The notes under the pieces: model-generated
Database searches by the model: none
What the model was told of the DNA's origin: nothing
What the model saw: only the letters and a program-made list of their open reading frames with translations
Position numbers and translations under genes: made by a program
Part shown: one piece after another, positions 33,561 through 41,787 of the stretch
Layout of the letters: every line of letters starts with the position of its first letter
Numbering within the stretch: position 1 is the stretch's first letter
DNA from: Clostridiales bacterium UBA7573
Lineage (GTDB): Bacteria; Bacillota; Clostridia; Oscillospirales; CAG-272
NCBI GenBank assembly: GCA_002477905.1
Contig: DLLB01000083.1
Location: 1-54,311, forward strand
Length of the DNA stretch: 54,311 nt
Direction of reading: 5' to 3'

Positions 33561-34220
33561 TTACAGCTTCAGTTTTTGCAAAATTTCCGCATGAATCTCT
33601 TGGATGGTACGCATTTGCCCTTGCGGGGCGCAGGCAATCGTTGTAAAACCAAGTTTTTGCGCCGCATACAGCGCCGCCTGATAGCTTTGCTCCATGTAGG
33701 CGGGGTTGCGTTCATGAATATCCTGTGCGCGTCCAGTCTCGGCGCTTCGCTTTGCCACAAGCGCAAGCGAAACTGCCGGCGCCAGTTCCAAATAGATCAC
33801 CTGATCGGGCTTTGGCAACTGTAACTGTGAAAATTCATAGGTCCAAAGCCATGTCAGAAAAGAATCCCACTGCGCATGGGGGAGTTTGGACAACTGATGC
33901 ACCGCATTTGCGGAGGTGTAACGATTCGCCAAGATCACCGTATCCGGTTGCGCATAAAAGGCACCCCAGTCCGTACGGTAACTATAATAACGATCCATGG
34001 CAAAGAAAGAGGATGCCGCATAGGCATTGGTAGCCGCCGGATCGTCTCCGAATTCGCCGCGCAGATACCGCTCGACAAGATCGCACCCCGGCGTTCCGTA
34101 CATGGGAAAGGACAGCATCCGCGCACGGATTCCCCGCGCGGTGAGAGACGCATACAACAGTTTGGTCTGCGTTTCCTTTCCGGAACCGTCTAAACCGTCA
34201 ATGGCAATCAGCTTTCCCAT
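33561..34220 (-). CDS. tmk: Thymidylate kinase-like protein
   Basis: Phosphorylates dTMP to dTDP. The 219-residue protein has the P-loop GLDGSGKETQT near residue 8, the SFPMYGTP region that contacts dTMP, and a lid with AKRSAETGRAQDIHERNPAYME. The conserved DRY motif reads NRYTSAN. The GLDGSGKET loop is typical of a clostridial branch of thymidylate kinases, different from the E. coli GLEGAGKTT form. It lies 18 bases after ftsK and 4 before the CPBP gene. A second kinase of the ordinary type elsewhere in the genome cannot be excluded. Confidence 0.88.
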   Translation of the reverse strand: MGKLIAIDGLDGSGKETQTKLLYASLTARGIRARMLSFPMYGTPGCDLVERYLRGEFGDDPAATNAYAASSFFAMDRYYSYRTDWGAFYAQPDTVILANRYTSANAVHQLSKLPHAQWDSFLTWLWTYEFSQLQLPKPDQVIYLELAPAVSLALVAKRSAETGRAQDIHERNPAYMEQSYQAALYAAQKLGFTTIACAPQGQMRTIQEIHAEILQKLKL

Positions 34221-34238
34221 GTGTTTTCCTCTCCTCGT

Positions 34239-37200
34239 TCAATAATACATCCAGACATCGTCCTGAAGCAACAGTTCCTGATATTCTTCCCGCGTGATCT
34301 TGGTTTCCCGCGGTTTTTGTCCCTCTGCCGGCGCGATCATGCCTTTGCGTTCCATATATACCAAAAGTCGTTTTGCCTTTTGGAATCCGATCCGCAGATA
34401 AATTTGCAGGTTGGAGGCGGAAACCGAGCCTTCGTTTACCGCCATCTCCACTGCCTGTTTGAGCAGTCCGACTTCATCATCCGGAATTCTGCCCCGATTG
34501 TCGCCGGTCAGATCGTTCCTGTGACCGGAATCGCCCTCGCTGTCTTTATCCAACGCCGCGGCGGTACGCTCCATCGCGCTGATGACTTCATCGTCATAAC
34601 TGCCCTTGCCGTTATGCGAGCAAATATACCGCACAATGGCTTCCGTTTCTTCTTCGCTGATAAATGCGCCCTGCAAACGCACCGGTTCATTGACATCCAC
34701 CGGCGCATACAACATATCGCCTTTTCCGAGTAATTTTTCCGCGCCGGCAGTACCGAGAATCGTTCTGGAGTCCTGTTGTGCCGCGCAGGCAAACGCAATA
34801 CGGGACGGAATGTTGGATTTTAAAAGTCCGGTAATGACATCGACAGACGGACGCTGTGTACCCAAAATTACATGGATACCGGCGGCACGCGCTTCCGCGA
34901 GCAGACGGCAGATGGAATCCTCCACCGCATCCCGTGCGACCATCATCAGAGACGCAAGCTCATCAATGACAATCACTACACGCGGCAAAAGCTCCCAATC
35001 CGGATTTTTCGCCGCCATTTGGTTATACTTGCCGATATTGCGGATCTTAGCACGTTCCAAGATGCTGTATCTGCGTGTCATTTCTCCGACTGCCCATTCC
35101 AAGGCTCCGGCGGCTTTCTTTGCATCCGTCACCACAGGAACGCGCAGATGCGGCAACCCGTCATACAGTGTAAATTCCACTTTTTTCGGATCAATTAAAA
35201 TCAGGTTGACATCTTCCGGTGCGCAACGGTACAGAATACTTGCTAATATACAGTTGATGCATACGGATTTTCCCATGCCGGTAGCACCCGCAACCAACAG
35301 GTGCGGCATTTTTTCCAGATTCATAAAGACCGGTGCGCCGGCAACGTCCTCCCCCAGTGCGCAAAGAAGCGGTGCGGAAGAATTTTGGAAAGCTTCCGTT
35401 TCAATCAGCTTCCGCATATACACCACCGAACGCACTTGGTTCGGAACTTCAATTCCGATCGCACACTTCCCGACAATCGGCGCTTCAATCCGGATCTTGC
35501 CCGAAGCGGCAAGATTCATGGCAATATCATTTTCCAGATTCAGAATCTGGTTCACGCGCACGCCGCGATCCGGCACCAGCTCATACCGCGTGACCGTAGG
35601 TCCGCGGGAAACATGCGTGATCTGGGCGCTGACATGGAAGCTCTCCAGCGTTTCCATCAATGTCTGCGCCCGTTGCTGCAATTCGGCACTGATGTCCTCT
35701 GTCGGTTGTTCGGATCCGCTGCTCAAGCAGGAGATCGGCGGAAAATCATACGGTACGCGCGGCGGTGCCGGAGGCGCCTCAGAGGTAACCGGAGACATCG
35801 CATAGGACGTATCCTGCCGCGGCGGCTGTGCAAACAATGCCGCTCCGTCCAGCGGTGTGGGAACTTGCTCTGCCATGACCGTTTCCTGCGTCAAACGCAC
35901 AGGTTCCTGCGGTGCAGGGGGAAAGGACGGTGTAAACGGCGGCTCGATCGGATCCTCCGGCTCTGCTTCCACTTCCTCGGTTTCCTCCATTCCGACTTTT
36001 TCAACATCGGCTTTCGGCTCTGAAACGGAATCGGTATAGGTCGGTTGCGAAGCAGACGGGGCAGTATGCTCCGGTTGATCTGTATTTTGCGCAAGAACCG
36101 GAGCGATCTCCTCCTCATCCGGTTCTTCGGCTTTTGGGGACATAGATGCCATCGGAGAGGTTACGGTGATCGGTTCGGCGGGCGTCGGCGGCTTGGGTTT
36201 GATATAATCCGGAGATTTCGGATCCAACTGCGGATTGTACCCGCCAAAGTAAAGCGCCGCCGCTTCCTGTGGATTCTGCAGATTCCGATCCTGCGCAATC
36301 GACGTAGGCGGATTCGGTTTCGGATTTGGCTTGATATACTGCGGAGATTTCGGATCCAACTGCGGATTGTATCCGCCAAAGTAAAGCGCTGCCGCTTCCT
36401 GTGGATTTTGCAGATTCCGATCCTGTGCAATCGACGTGGCGCGCGCAGATTGTCCGGTTTTATTTGCCGGATTGCCGATATACTGCGGGGATTTCGGATC
36501 CAGTTGCGGATTGTATCCGCCGAAAAACTGCGCCGCCGTTTGGGTGGCGTCCAGATTTTGCGGCGTCTGACTATCCACATAACTGCGTCGGATCACCATG
36601 GTCGTATTTTCCCGCTCCATTAAACGCTCATGAGCGCTTTTCCGCGGCGCCTGCGATTTTGTATTGTCAGAAGTGCCGAAACGGGAGGGACGGGTGACCG
36701 GCTTTTCGGTCTGCACACTTGCCTGCGGCGTCCGCTGTGCGGCAGGCGCAGGGCTTTGCGGCTTTTCCGCACCCGCGGTAGCCGGCTGACTTTCCTTGCG
36801 CGGGGGCAAGGGAATATCCGGATTAAACGGCATCACATCCGGCTGATCGCGATATCCTGTGCGGTCATACGCAGTCGGCGTGCTTTGCAGATAAGTCGGA
36901 TTGGGTTGCGAAAACGCAGTCTGCCGCGGCTTTTCATACACCATTGGACTTTCTTCCTCCGGTGCGGGATGCTTTTTCCGTCCGAATGCGGCGCTCCAAA
37001 GAGCCACTGCCGCTCTGCGCGGCGTCGTTCCCAAAAGATAGGGGAAAAAGATCAGAAGCAGTGCCACACTGAGAAAGACCGTGCCGAGCTTTCCGACATT
37101 TCGCACGGCAAATCTGCCGATGACGTCCCCGACCACACCGCCGCCGCCATCCTGAAAAGCGCGGCTCTGCGTATAGATTTCCTTCACGGTGAGCGAATCC

Positions 37201-37613
37201 GGAAATTGTGCGGAAAACGGCAAATACAGCAAAACGGAAACAAGAATCAGGCAAAGGAGCGTGGAAATGCATTTCCACTTCATAATCCCTGCCGCGCGAT
37301 CTCTGCGCCAGAATACAGCAAGATTCAGCAAAAAGAACGGAATGGCGACTGCGGCAATGCCGAAAATCCCACAGAGATTTCCCACGATCGCATCGCCCAC
37401 CGGTCCTGTACGGCTTCGGAACAAGTAGCACAAGATCATAAAAATTGCCGCAAGTCCGAGTAAATAAGGCATGACTTGATTTAAAATACGCTCCGGATCA
37501 CGGCGACGGGCTTTACGGGACGCCGCTGTCTGTTCGGCTTGCGCGGATTGTTCCGGCGTTTTCGACGGCGCCGAATTCTTTTTTTTCTGCAAAGGGTCTG
37601 TGCGACTTGCCAT
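34239..37613 (-). CDS. ftsK: FtsK/SpoIIIE DNA translocase with repeat-containing linker
   Basis: A 1124-residue membrane-anchored DNA pump for chromosome segregation at the septum or into the spore. It has four N-terminal membrane segments (about 45-195), a long disordered linker (about 200-640) rich in Pro, Gln and Glu, then the motor: Walker A GATGMGKS, Walker B VIVIDELASLMM, GTQRPSVDVITGLLKSNIPSRIAFA, and the C-terminal gamma winged helix (SVSASNLQIYLRIGFQKAKRLL). The linker holds three copies of FGGYNPQLDPKSP(Q/D)YI (residues 364-379, 412-427, 456-471). The protein is longer than a typical SpoIIIE (about 790). GGAGG precedes the ATG. It is first in an operon with tmk and the CPBP protease. 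Confidence 0.96.
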   Translation of the reverse strand: MASRTDPLQKKKNSAPSKTPEQSAQAEQTAASRKARRRDPERILNQVMPYLLGLAAIFMILCYLFRSRTGPVGDAIVGNLCGIFGIAAVAIPFFLLNLAVFWRRDRAAGIMKWKCISTLLCLILVSVLLYLPFSAQFPDSLTVKEIYTQSRAFQDGGGGVVGDVIGRFAVRNVGKLGTVFLSVALLLIFFPYLLGTTPRRAAVALWSAAFGRKKHPAPEEESPMVYEKPRQTAFSQPNPTYLQSTPTAYDRTGYRDQPDVMPFNPDIPLPPRKESQPATAGAEKPQSPAPAAQRTPQASVQTEKPVTRPSRFGTSDNTKSQAPRKSAHERLMERENTTMVIRRSYVDSQTPQNLDATQTAAQFFGGYNPQLDPKSPQYIGNPANKTGQSARATSIAQDRNLQNPQEAAALYFGGYNPQLDPKSPQYIKPNPKPNPPTSIAQDRNLQNPQEAAALYFGGYNPQLDPKSPDYIKPKPPTPAEPITVTSPMASMSPKAEEPDEEEIAPVLAQNTDQPEHTAPSASQPTYTDSVSEPKADVEKVGMEETEEVEAEPEDPIEPPFTPSFPPAPQEPVRLTQETVMAEQVPTPLDGAALFAQPPRQDTSYAMSPVTSEAPPAPPRVPYDFPPISCLSSGSEQPTEDISAELQQRAQTLMETLESFHVSAQITHVSRGPTVTRYELVPDRGVRVNQILNLENDIAMNLAASGKIRIEAPIVGKCAIGIEVPNQVRSVVYMRKLIETEAFQNSSAPLLCALGEDVAGAPVFMNLEKMPHLLVAGATGMGKSVCINCILASILYRCAPEDVNLILIDPKKVEFTLYDGLPHLRVPVVTDAKKAAGALEWAVGEMTRRYSILERAKIRNIGKYNQMAAKNPDWELLPRVVIVIDELASLMMVARDAVEDSICRLLAEARAAGIHVILGTQRPSVDVITGLLKSNIPSRIAFACAAQQDSRTILGTAGAEKLLGKGDMLYAPVDVNEPVRLQGAFISEEETEAIVRYICSHNGKGSYDDEVISAMERTAAALDKDSEGDSGHRNDLTGDNRGRIPDDEVGLLKQAVEMAVNEGSVSASNLQIYLRIGFQKAKRLLVYMERKGMIAPAEGQKPRETKITREEYQELLLQDDVWMYY
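36186..36569 (-). repeat. Three tandem repeats in the FtsK linker
   Basis: Residues 349-476 of FtsK. Two nearly identical 44-residue units begin TSIAQDRNLQNPQEAAALY, and a third, more divergent copy precedes them. The FGGYNPQLDPKSPQYI core is almost invariant, also at DNA level. Confidence 0.9.
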
Positions 37614-37705
37614 TGTGGAAAATCCTCCTTTTCTTCTGTCGTGAAAACGGGACGGCTGATCGGGGATTCCGTTTTTTCCCGATGTATAGCCGCTGTCCTG
37701 TGTGT

Positions 37706-37711
37706 TATACT
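37706..37711 (+). promoter_or_regulatory. Extended -10 promoter of the TSUP gene pair
   Basis: TATACT (37706-37711) preceded by TGT; the -35 position 17 bases upstream is poor (TGTATA). About 75 bases before the first gene. Confidence 0.5.
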
Positions 37712-37744
37712 GTTGTTAATCCGGAAAAAATCCCGGTACCTATT

Positions 37745-37773
37745 ATCATACCAAATTTTTTTGAAAATTACAA
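37745..37773 (-). promoter_or_regulatory. Predicted promoter of the ftsK operon
   Basis: Minus strand TTGTAA (37773-37768), 17 bases, TATGAT (37750-37745) preceded by TGG. The leader is about 125 bases and overlaps the divergent TSUP promoter. Confidence 0.6.
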
Positions 37774-37789
37774 GTCAAAACGGAGAAAT

Positions 37790-38137
37790 ATGTGCAGTTT
37801 TTTTCAAAGTGTCGCTTTTTCGCCAGCCGCCGGATTCATAAACGGGTTATTCGGCTGCGGCGGGGGAATTCTGTTGATTCTGACACTGCGCGGCAAGGGG
37901 ATTTGCAATTACCGCACCGCGCCGGTCATTATGGCGATCGCGGCGGCAGTCAGTGCCGGATTTTTTCTGAAAAAAGAACCGTCCATCTGCAAAGAAGCGA
38001 CGTTTTATCTGCTTCCCGCTTTCTTTGGCGGGGCGCTTGGCGCGATCTGGCTTGGGAAAATCCGGCTTTCCTTTTTGGACAAGCTGTTCGGCATTCTGAC
38101 CGCGTTTGCGGGCATTCTGCTGTTTTTGCGCGCTTGA
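37790..38137 (+). CDS. Half-length TSUP (TauE/SafE) membrane protein, first of pair
   Basis: A 115-residue protein with about four hydrophobic segments. The first contains the TSUP motif GLFGCGGGILLIL (residues about 20-32). Full-length TauE/SafE exporters are about 250 residues made of two such repeats; this is one repeat. The ATG at 37790 has GGAG just upstream (4-base spacing), and the longer open frame from 37607 overlaps the ftsK start and is rejected. The next gene encodes the other half 25 bases on, so a heterodimer is likely. TSUP proteins carry sulfite, sulfonates or other small anions; the substrate here is unknown. Confidence 0.8.
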   Translation: MCSFFQSVAFSPAAGFINGLFGCGGGILLILTLRGKGICNYRTAPVIMAIAAAVSAGFFLKKEPSICKEATFYLLPAFFGGALGAIWLGKIRLSFLDKLFGILTAFAGILLFLRA

Positions 38138-38162
38138 CTTTGAAAAAGGAGCGGAAAATACC

Positions 38163-38591
38163 ATGACGATTCTCACATGGGCAGTCACATTGCTCACCTG
38201 TATGCTCGGCGGCATGGGAGTAGGCGGCGGGGGACTGCTGATGCTGTGGTTTTTGTTTGTTTTGAAAATGCCGCAATTACAAGCACAGGGCATCAATCTG
38301 CTGTTATTTCCGGTATCGGTTACGGGCTCTGTCCTGTGCGGCGCAATCTATGACAAGCTCCGAAAATCCCACGCTCTGCGTCCGGATTTCCGGACGGTTT
38401 TCCGCACTGCCGGCTGGGTGGTCCTCGGTTCCATAGTCGGTACCTTTGTCGCACGGCATCTGCCGACGGTGTGGCTCCGAAAAGGCTTCGGTATTTTTTT
38501 GTGTATACTGGGAATCAGCCGGCTTTTCCCCCGAAAAAAGTCCGAGCCATCGCAAACTGCACAAAATCAGAAACCGGCAAAGAAACGGTAA
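38163..38591 (+). CDS. Half-length TSUP (TauE/SafE) membrane protein, second of pair
   Basis: A 142-residue protein with about four hydrophobic segments and a basic, Gln/Lys-rich tail. The N-terminal TSUP motif is GGMGVGGGGLLMLWFL, followed by MPQLQAQGINLLLFPVS. It is 25 bases after the first half, with AAGGAGCGG upstream of the ATG at 38163. The tail, which overlaps the convergent gene by 25 bases, is the least typical part. Together the two proteins supply the two inverted repeats of a normal TSUP transporter. Confidence 0.82.
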   Translation: MTILTWAVTLLTCMLGGMGVGGGGLLMLWFLFVLKMPQLQAQGINLLLFPVSVTGSVLCGAIYDKLRKSHALRPDFRTVFRTAGWVVLGSIVGTFVARHLPTVWLRKGFGIFLCILGISRLFPRKKSEPSQTAQNQKPAKKR

Positions 38592-40237
38592 AACGTGTTT
38601 TGATATTCGGCAAGCAGATTCATTTCACTTTCCAAAGCAAACGTCAGTCCCAAATAAAACGTCACCATACACAAGCCGATGCAGAGCACACATTTGGCAC
38701 TGTCCCATGCGCGGTTTTGCCCATTTTCACAGAACAGCAAAAAACCAAGCAATCCGATCAAGGCAAGGGCAGGAAAGAAGTCCGCCGCATACCGCAAATG
38801 AACGCCTCCAAGGCAAAGATTTACCCACATCAAAGCTATCGCGCATCCGATTGTACAGGCGAAACATACATTCGCCGTACGTCTGCGGGTATTCCAAAGA
38901 GACGGCAGATATGCGCCCCATGTCAGCGGTAAATGGATGCTTCCCGCCGCAAGATACAGATAAATCTTGGCATGATAGTTTTTCATGGCAAGAAATTGCA
39001 GATGCACATAGGGAAATACCGCATTGATTTCCAAAGGGGCAAACAGATAGTGCCGCAGGGCATACCCGAACCACGGCAAGCGCAGATGATTCTGTCGGAT
39101 GTCGGAAACGGTCAACTGATAGCGGCTACCGAATTCCAACACATTGCCAAAGCGTGCGGCATTGTAAGCCATCAACAAAGCGCCGCCGACAAGACACGGC
39201 ACAAAAAACGAAGCGAACTGCTCCGTTTTTTCCCGCCATCCGGTCTGCTTGTAAAGCAGATTCCGGAAAAACAGCGGCACCGCGACCAACGCATACAAAC
39301 CGAATGTCGGGCGGCTTGCTACACACAGTACGAAACATACGCCCGCGGCGGCACAAAATCCGATGCGTTTTGCGCGTGTTTTTGCGGAAAAGCCATGCAA
39401 CAACAACGAAAAAAATGCGCACAGGCAGGTAATTGCACACAGAATGGGCGTATAGTAAAATGCAGAACTGCTTTGCAGAAAGAACAACAGCGACGCCGCA
39501 TGCATCGCGGGAATGCCCATACAAAGCAACAACAGCGGGATTTGTATAGAAAGCTCCCGCAAAATGGTCCATAACAGCCACGTCTGTGCCAACAGCGCAA
39601 GCAATCCGAAAAAGAAACAGGCAGTGACGTCGGTTGGCAGCGCCGTTCCGCCGCTGAGAAAGTAAAACGGGAAATAAAACAAAAACACCGGCGCAATCCC
39701 AAAGTACGAATACATTTCGCCCTGATAATACGCATGATCCCAAAACGGCATCGTACTGTTACCGACGGTCCCCTCCCGCTCATTGTAATCATAGGGGTTT
39801 TCCAGCGCCGCAAATCCTTCCCGATCAAACGAAACATCCAAAGTGAGTCTGCCGTGCTTCACCGCGTCAAACATTTGCAGATAAATGCCGGAATCCAGCG
39901 TTCCTCTAGTACAGGGATAGGATACCGCAAGCGGCATTTCCTGCGCAAGGTCGGCAAATATGCCGCTCATGCAAAGAACAGACAGACCGACTGCGCAACA
40001 TACGCACAGCCGGTGTCTGCGGTTCTCCCGTTGATAGACGGTTCTGCCAAAAAATACAATCGCAAGAAACAAGCCATACAGGCAGACAAACGTCAGCGCG
40101 GCATATCCGACTGCAGAAGCGGTCAAAGCGGTTTTGCGCAGAGCCTGCAACAGAATTGCCACACTCATACAAACCACACCGCCAGCCATGCAAAGTCCGA
40201 TCCGGAATTTGTCCTGCTTAGTTCTGCTTGCTTTCAT
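38567..40237 (-). CDS. Polytopic membrane protein, GT-C-like (first-principles call)
   Basis: A 556-residue protein with about eleven hydrophobic segments. A first large outer loop (about 90-170) includes GTLDSGIYLQMFDAVKHGRL and an NPYDYNEREG stretch. Near the C-terminus HLRYAADFFPALALIGLLG resembles the RY/F-x-P segment of PMT/ArnT-type enzymes. I do not recognise a named family; the layout fits a GT-C glycosyltransferase that uses a polyprenyl-phosphate sugar. The ATG at 40237 has AGGAG five bases upstream and lies inside the end of the flavoprotein gene (20-base overlap). The 3' end overlaps the convergent TSUP gene by 25 bases. It is last in the operon that starts near 43440. A polysaccharide-modifying role is inferred from context only. 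Confidence 0.6.
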   Translation of the reverse strand: MKASRTKQDKFRIGLCMAGGVVCMSVAILLQALRKTALTASAVGYAALTFVCLYGLFLAIVFFGRTVYQRENRRHRLCVCCAVGLSVLCMSGIFADLAQEMPLAVSYPCTRGTLDSGIYLQMFDAVKHGRLTLDVSFDREGFAALENPYDYNEREGTVGNSTMPFWDHAYYQGEMYSYFGIAPVFLFYFPFYFLSGGTALPTDVTACFFFGLLALLAQTWLLWTILRELSIQIPLLLLCMGIPAMHAASLLFFLQSSSAFYYTPILCAITCLCAFFSLLLHGFSAKTRAKRIGFCAAAGVCFVLCVASRPTFGLYALVAVPLFFRNLLYKQTGWREKTEQFASFFVPCLVGGALLMAYNAARFGNVLEFGSRYQLTVSDIRQNHLRLPWFGYALRHYLFAPLEINAVFPYVHLQFLAMKNYHAKIYLYLAAGSIHLPLTWGAYLPSLWNTRRRTANVCFACTIGCAIALMWVNLCLGGVHLRYAADFFPALALIGLLGFLLFCENGQNRAWDSAKCVLCIGLCMVTFYLGLTFALESEMNLLAEYQNTFYRFFAGF

Positions 40238-41771
40238 GATACTCCTGCTCCGTATTGACATTCCAGACAGCAGCCTTATCCGTGCCGTCTCGCAGAGCCC
40301 TGACCGCTTCCATTGCAGTCAGCATGGAGTGATCCATGTTATTGTACCGATGCTGTCCGTTGCGCCCGATCAAATACAGATTCGGGATCGCATCCAGATA
40401 TTGCTTCACCGTATCAAACTGCGCATAACTGCCGAAATACGCAGGGTATGCCTTTTTCACCTTGATCCGTACCGCGTCTTTCACCGCGTCTGCGTCGATG
40501 ACGCCGATTTTTGCCAGTTCTTCCGTTGCAAAGGCGATAAATGCGTCATCCGGCATTTCCCAGTACGTATCGCCCTCCGCGCAGAAATATTCCAGTCCGA
40601 TCCACACGGTGTTTTGGGGATCTTTTACCATATAGGGCGACCAGTTGTTGAAAATCTGCAATCTGCCGAGCTTTACTCCCCGTTCCTGAATATAAATCCA
40701 ACAATCCGGTACGATATTCCCGACGGTCTTGATCTTGGTCTGATTCTTCAGCTTCAGCCGATCCACCAACAATCCCACCGTCATATAATCCCGATACGGC
40801 AATGCTTCGGCGATCTGCCGCACATCTTGCGGCACTTCTTCCCCCATGCCGCACACAAGATCCTTGACCGGCATCGTGGAGAAAAAGGCATCTGCGGTAA
40901 AACGTTTTTCCCCATCCGGAGTGTTTGCCTGTACCGCCGTCACACGTCCGTTTTCCAGCGTAATGCCGGTAACCTCCGTATTCCGATATACTTCTCCGCC
41001 CAGCCGTATTACCTCATCGCACAGCACTTCCCAAAGCTGTCCCGGTCCTTTTTTCGGATACCAGAACTGCTCGATCAAAGAAGTCTCCACCTTGCCGTTT
41101 TTCTTGCGGAAAGGCTTTGTCAGTGCATTTGCCACGGTTTTCCGAAGCGACAGCCCTTTTACGCGCTGTGCGCCCCATTCCGCGGAAATATCCCGCGGAT
41201 TCACACCCCACAGCTTCTCGGTATAGTCCTCGAAAAACATCTCGTACAGCGGTTTGCCGAAACGATTGATATAGAAGTTGGCAAGGCTATCCTCCGGACG
41301 TTTGTGGATACAGGCGCCAAGGTATCCGAACCCCGCTTTCAGCGTGCGCCCCACGCCCATATTCGCAAACGTGCGGAACTTGAGACTGATGGGATAATCA
41401 AAGAATTTTTTCAGATAGTAAATGCGGGAAACGCGGTCGCGTAAAAGCATGACTCGTTCGGTTTGCTCCGGATCCGGTCCGCCCGGCGCATAGTCTTTTT
41501 GCCTTGCAAGCAACAGATCATCCGAAGCGCCGCTTCCCTGCATGGGCATCAGCGTCTGCCACAGATCGCAAACCTCCTTGCTTTTGGAGAAAAAGCGATG
41601 CCCGCCAAGATCAATTCGATTGCCGTGATACTCCGCTGTGCGGGAAATGCCTCCGATATACGGGCTTGCTTCCAATACAATGGGATGATAGTCCGTCTCC
41701 TTCAAAAGCTGATAGGCGGCGGTCAGTCCCGCAGGACCAGCGCCAATGATAATCGCAGTTTTCTGTTCCAT
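40218..41771 (-). CDS. FAD-dependent oxidoreductase, UDP-galactopyranose mutase-like
   Basis: A 517-residue flavoprotein. It has an N-terminal FAD-binding GAGPAGL (11-17) with the following VLEASPYIGGISRT and GNRIDLGGHRFFSKS, and a C-terminal FAD contact in NLYLIGRNGQHRYNNMDHSMLTAMEAV. The GGHRFFSK and RNGQHRYNNMDHS motifs are those of the UDP-galactopyranose mutase / amine-oxidase-like group common next to glycosyltransferases in Clostridia. Whether it truly interconverts a pyranose and furanose nucleotide sugar cannot be decided without the active-site arginines being aligned. It lies between two GT-C-like membrane genes, with which it overlaps or nearly touches. ATG at 41771. Confidence 0.82.
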   Translation of the reverse strand: MEQKTAIIIGAGPAGLTAAYQLLKETDYHPIVLEASPYIGGISRTAEYHGNRIDLGGHRFFSKSKEVCDLWQTLMPMQGSGASDDLLLARQKDYAPGGPDPEQTERVMLLRDRVSRIYYLKKFFDYPISLKFRTFANMGVGRTLKAGFGYLGACIHKRPEDSLANFYINRFGKPLYEMFFEDYTEKLWGVNPRDISAEWGAQRVKGLSLRKTVANALTKPFRKKNGKVETSLIEQFWYPKKGPGQLWEVLCDEVIRLGGEVYRNTEVTGITLENGRVTAVQANTPDGEKRFTADAFFSTMPVKDLVCGMGEEVPQDVRQIAEALPYRDYMTVGLLVDRLKLKNQTKIKTVGNIVPDCWIYIQERGVKLGRLQIFNNWSPYMVKDPQNTVWIGLEYFCAEGDTYWEMPDDAFIAFATEELAKIGVIDADAVKDAVRIKVKKAYPAYFGSYAQFDTVKQYLDAIPNLYLIGRNGQHRYNNMDHSMLTAMEAVRALRDGTDKAAVWNVNTEQEYHESKQN

Positions 41772-41787
41772 ATTTCATCCTCTTTTC

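Noticed and set aside
34606..36023. Plus-strand open frames of 399 and 240 codons.
   Set aside because: Antisense to ftsK motor and linker; no domains.
40134..41444. A 436-codon plus-strand open frame.
   Set aside because: Antisense to the flavoprotein gene; starts inside the next gene and shows no family features.
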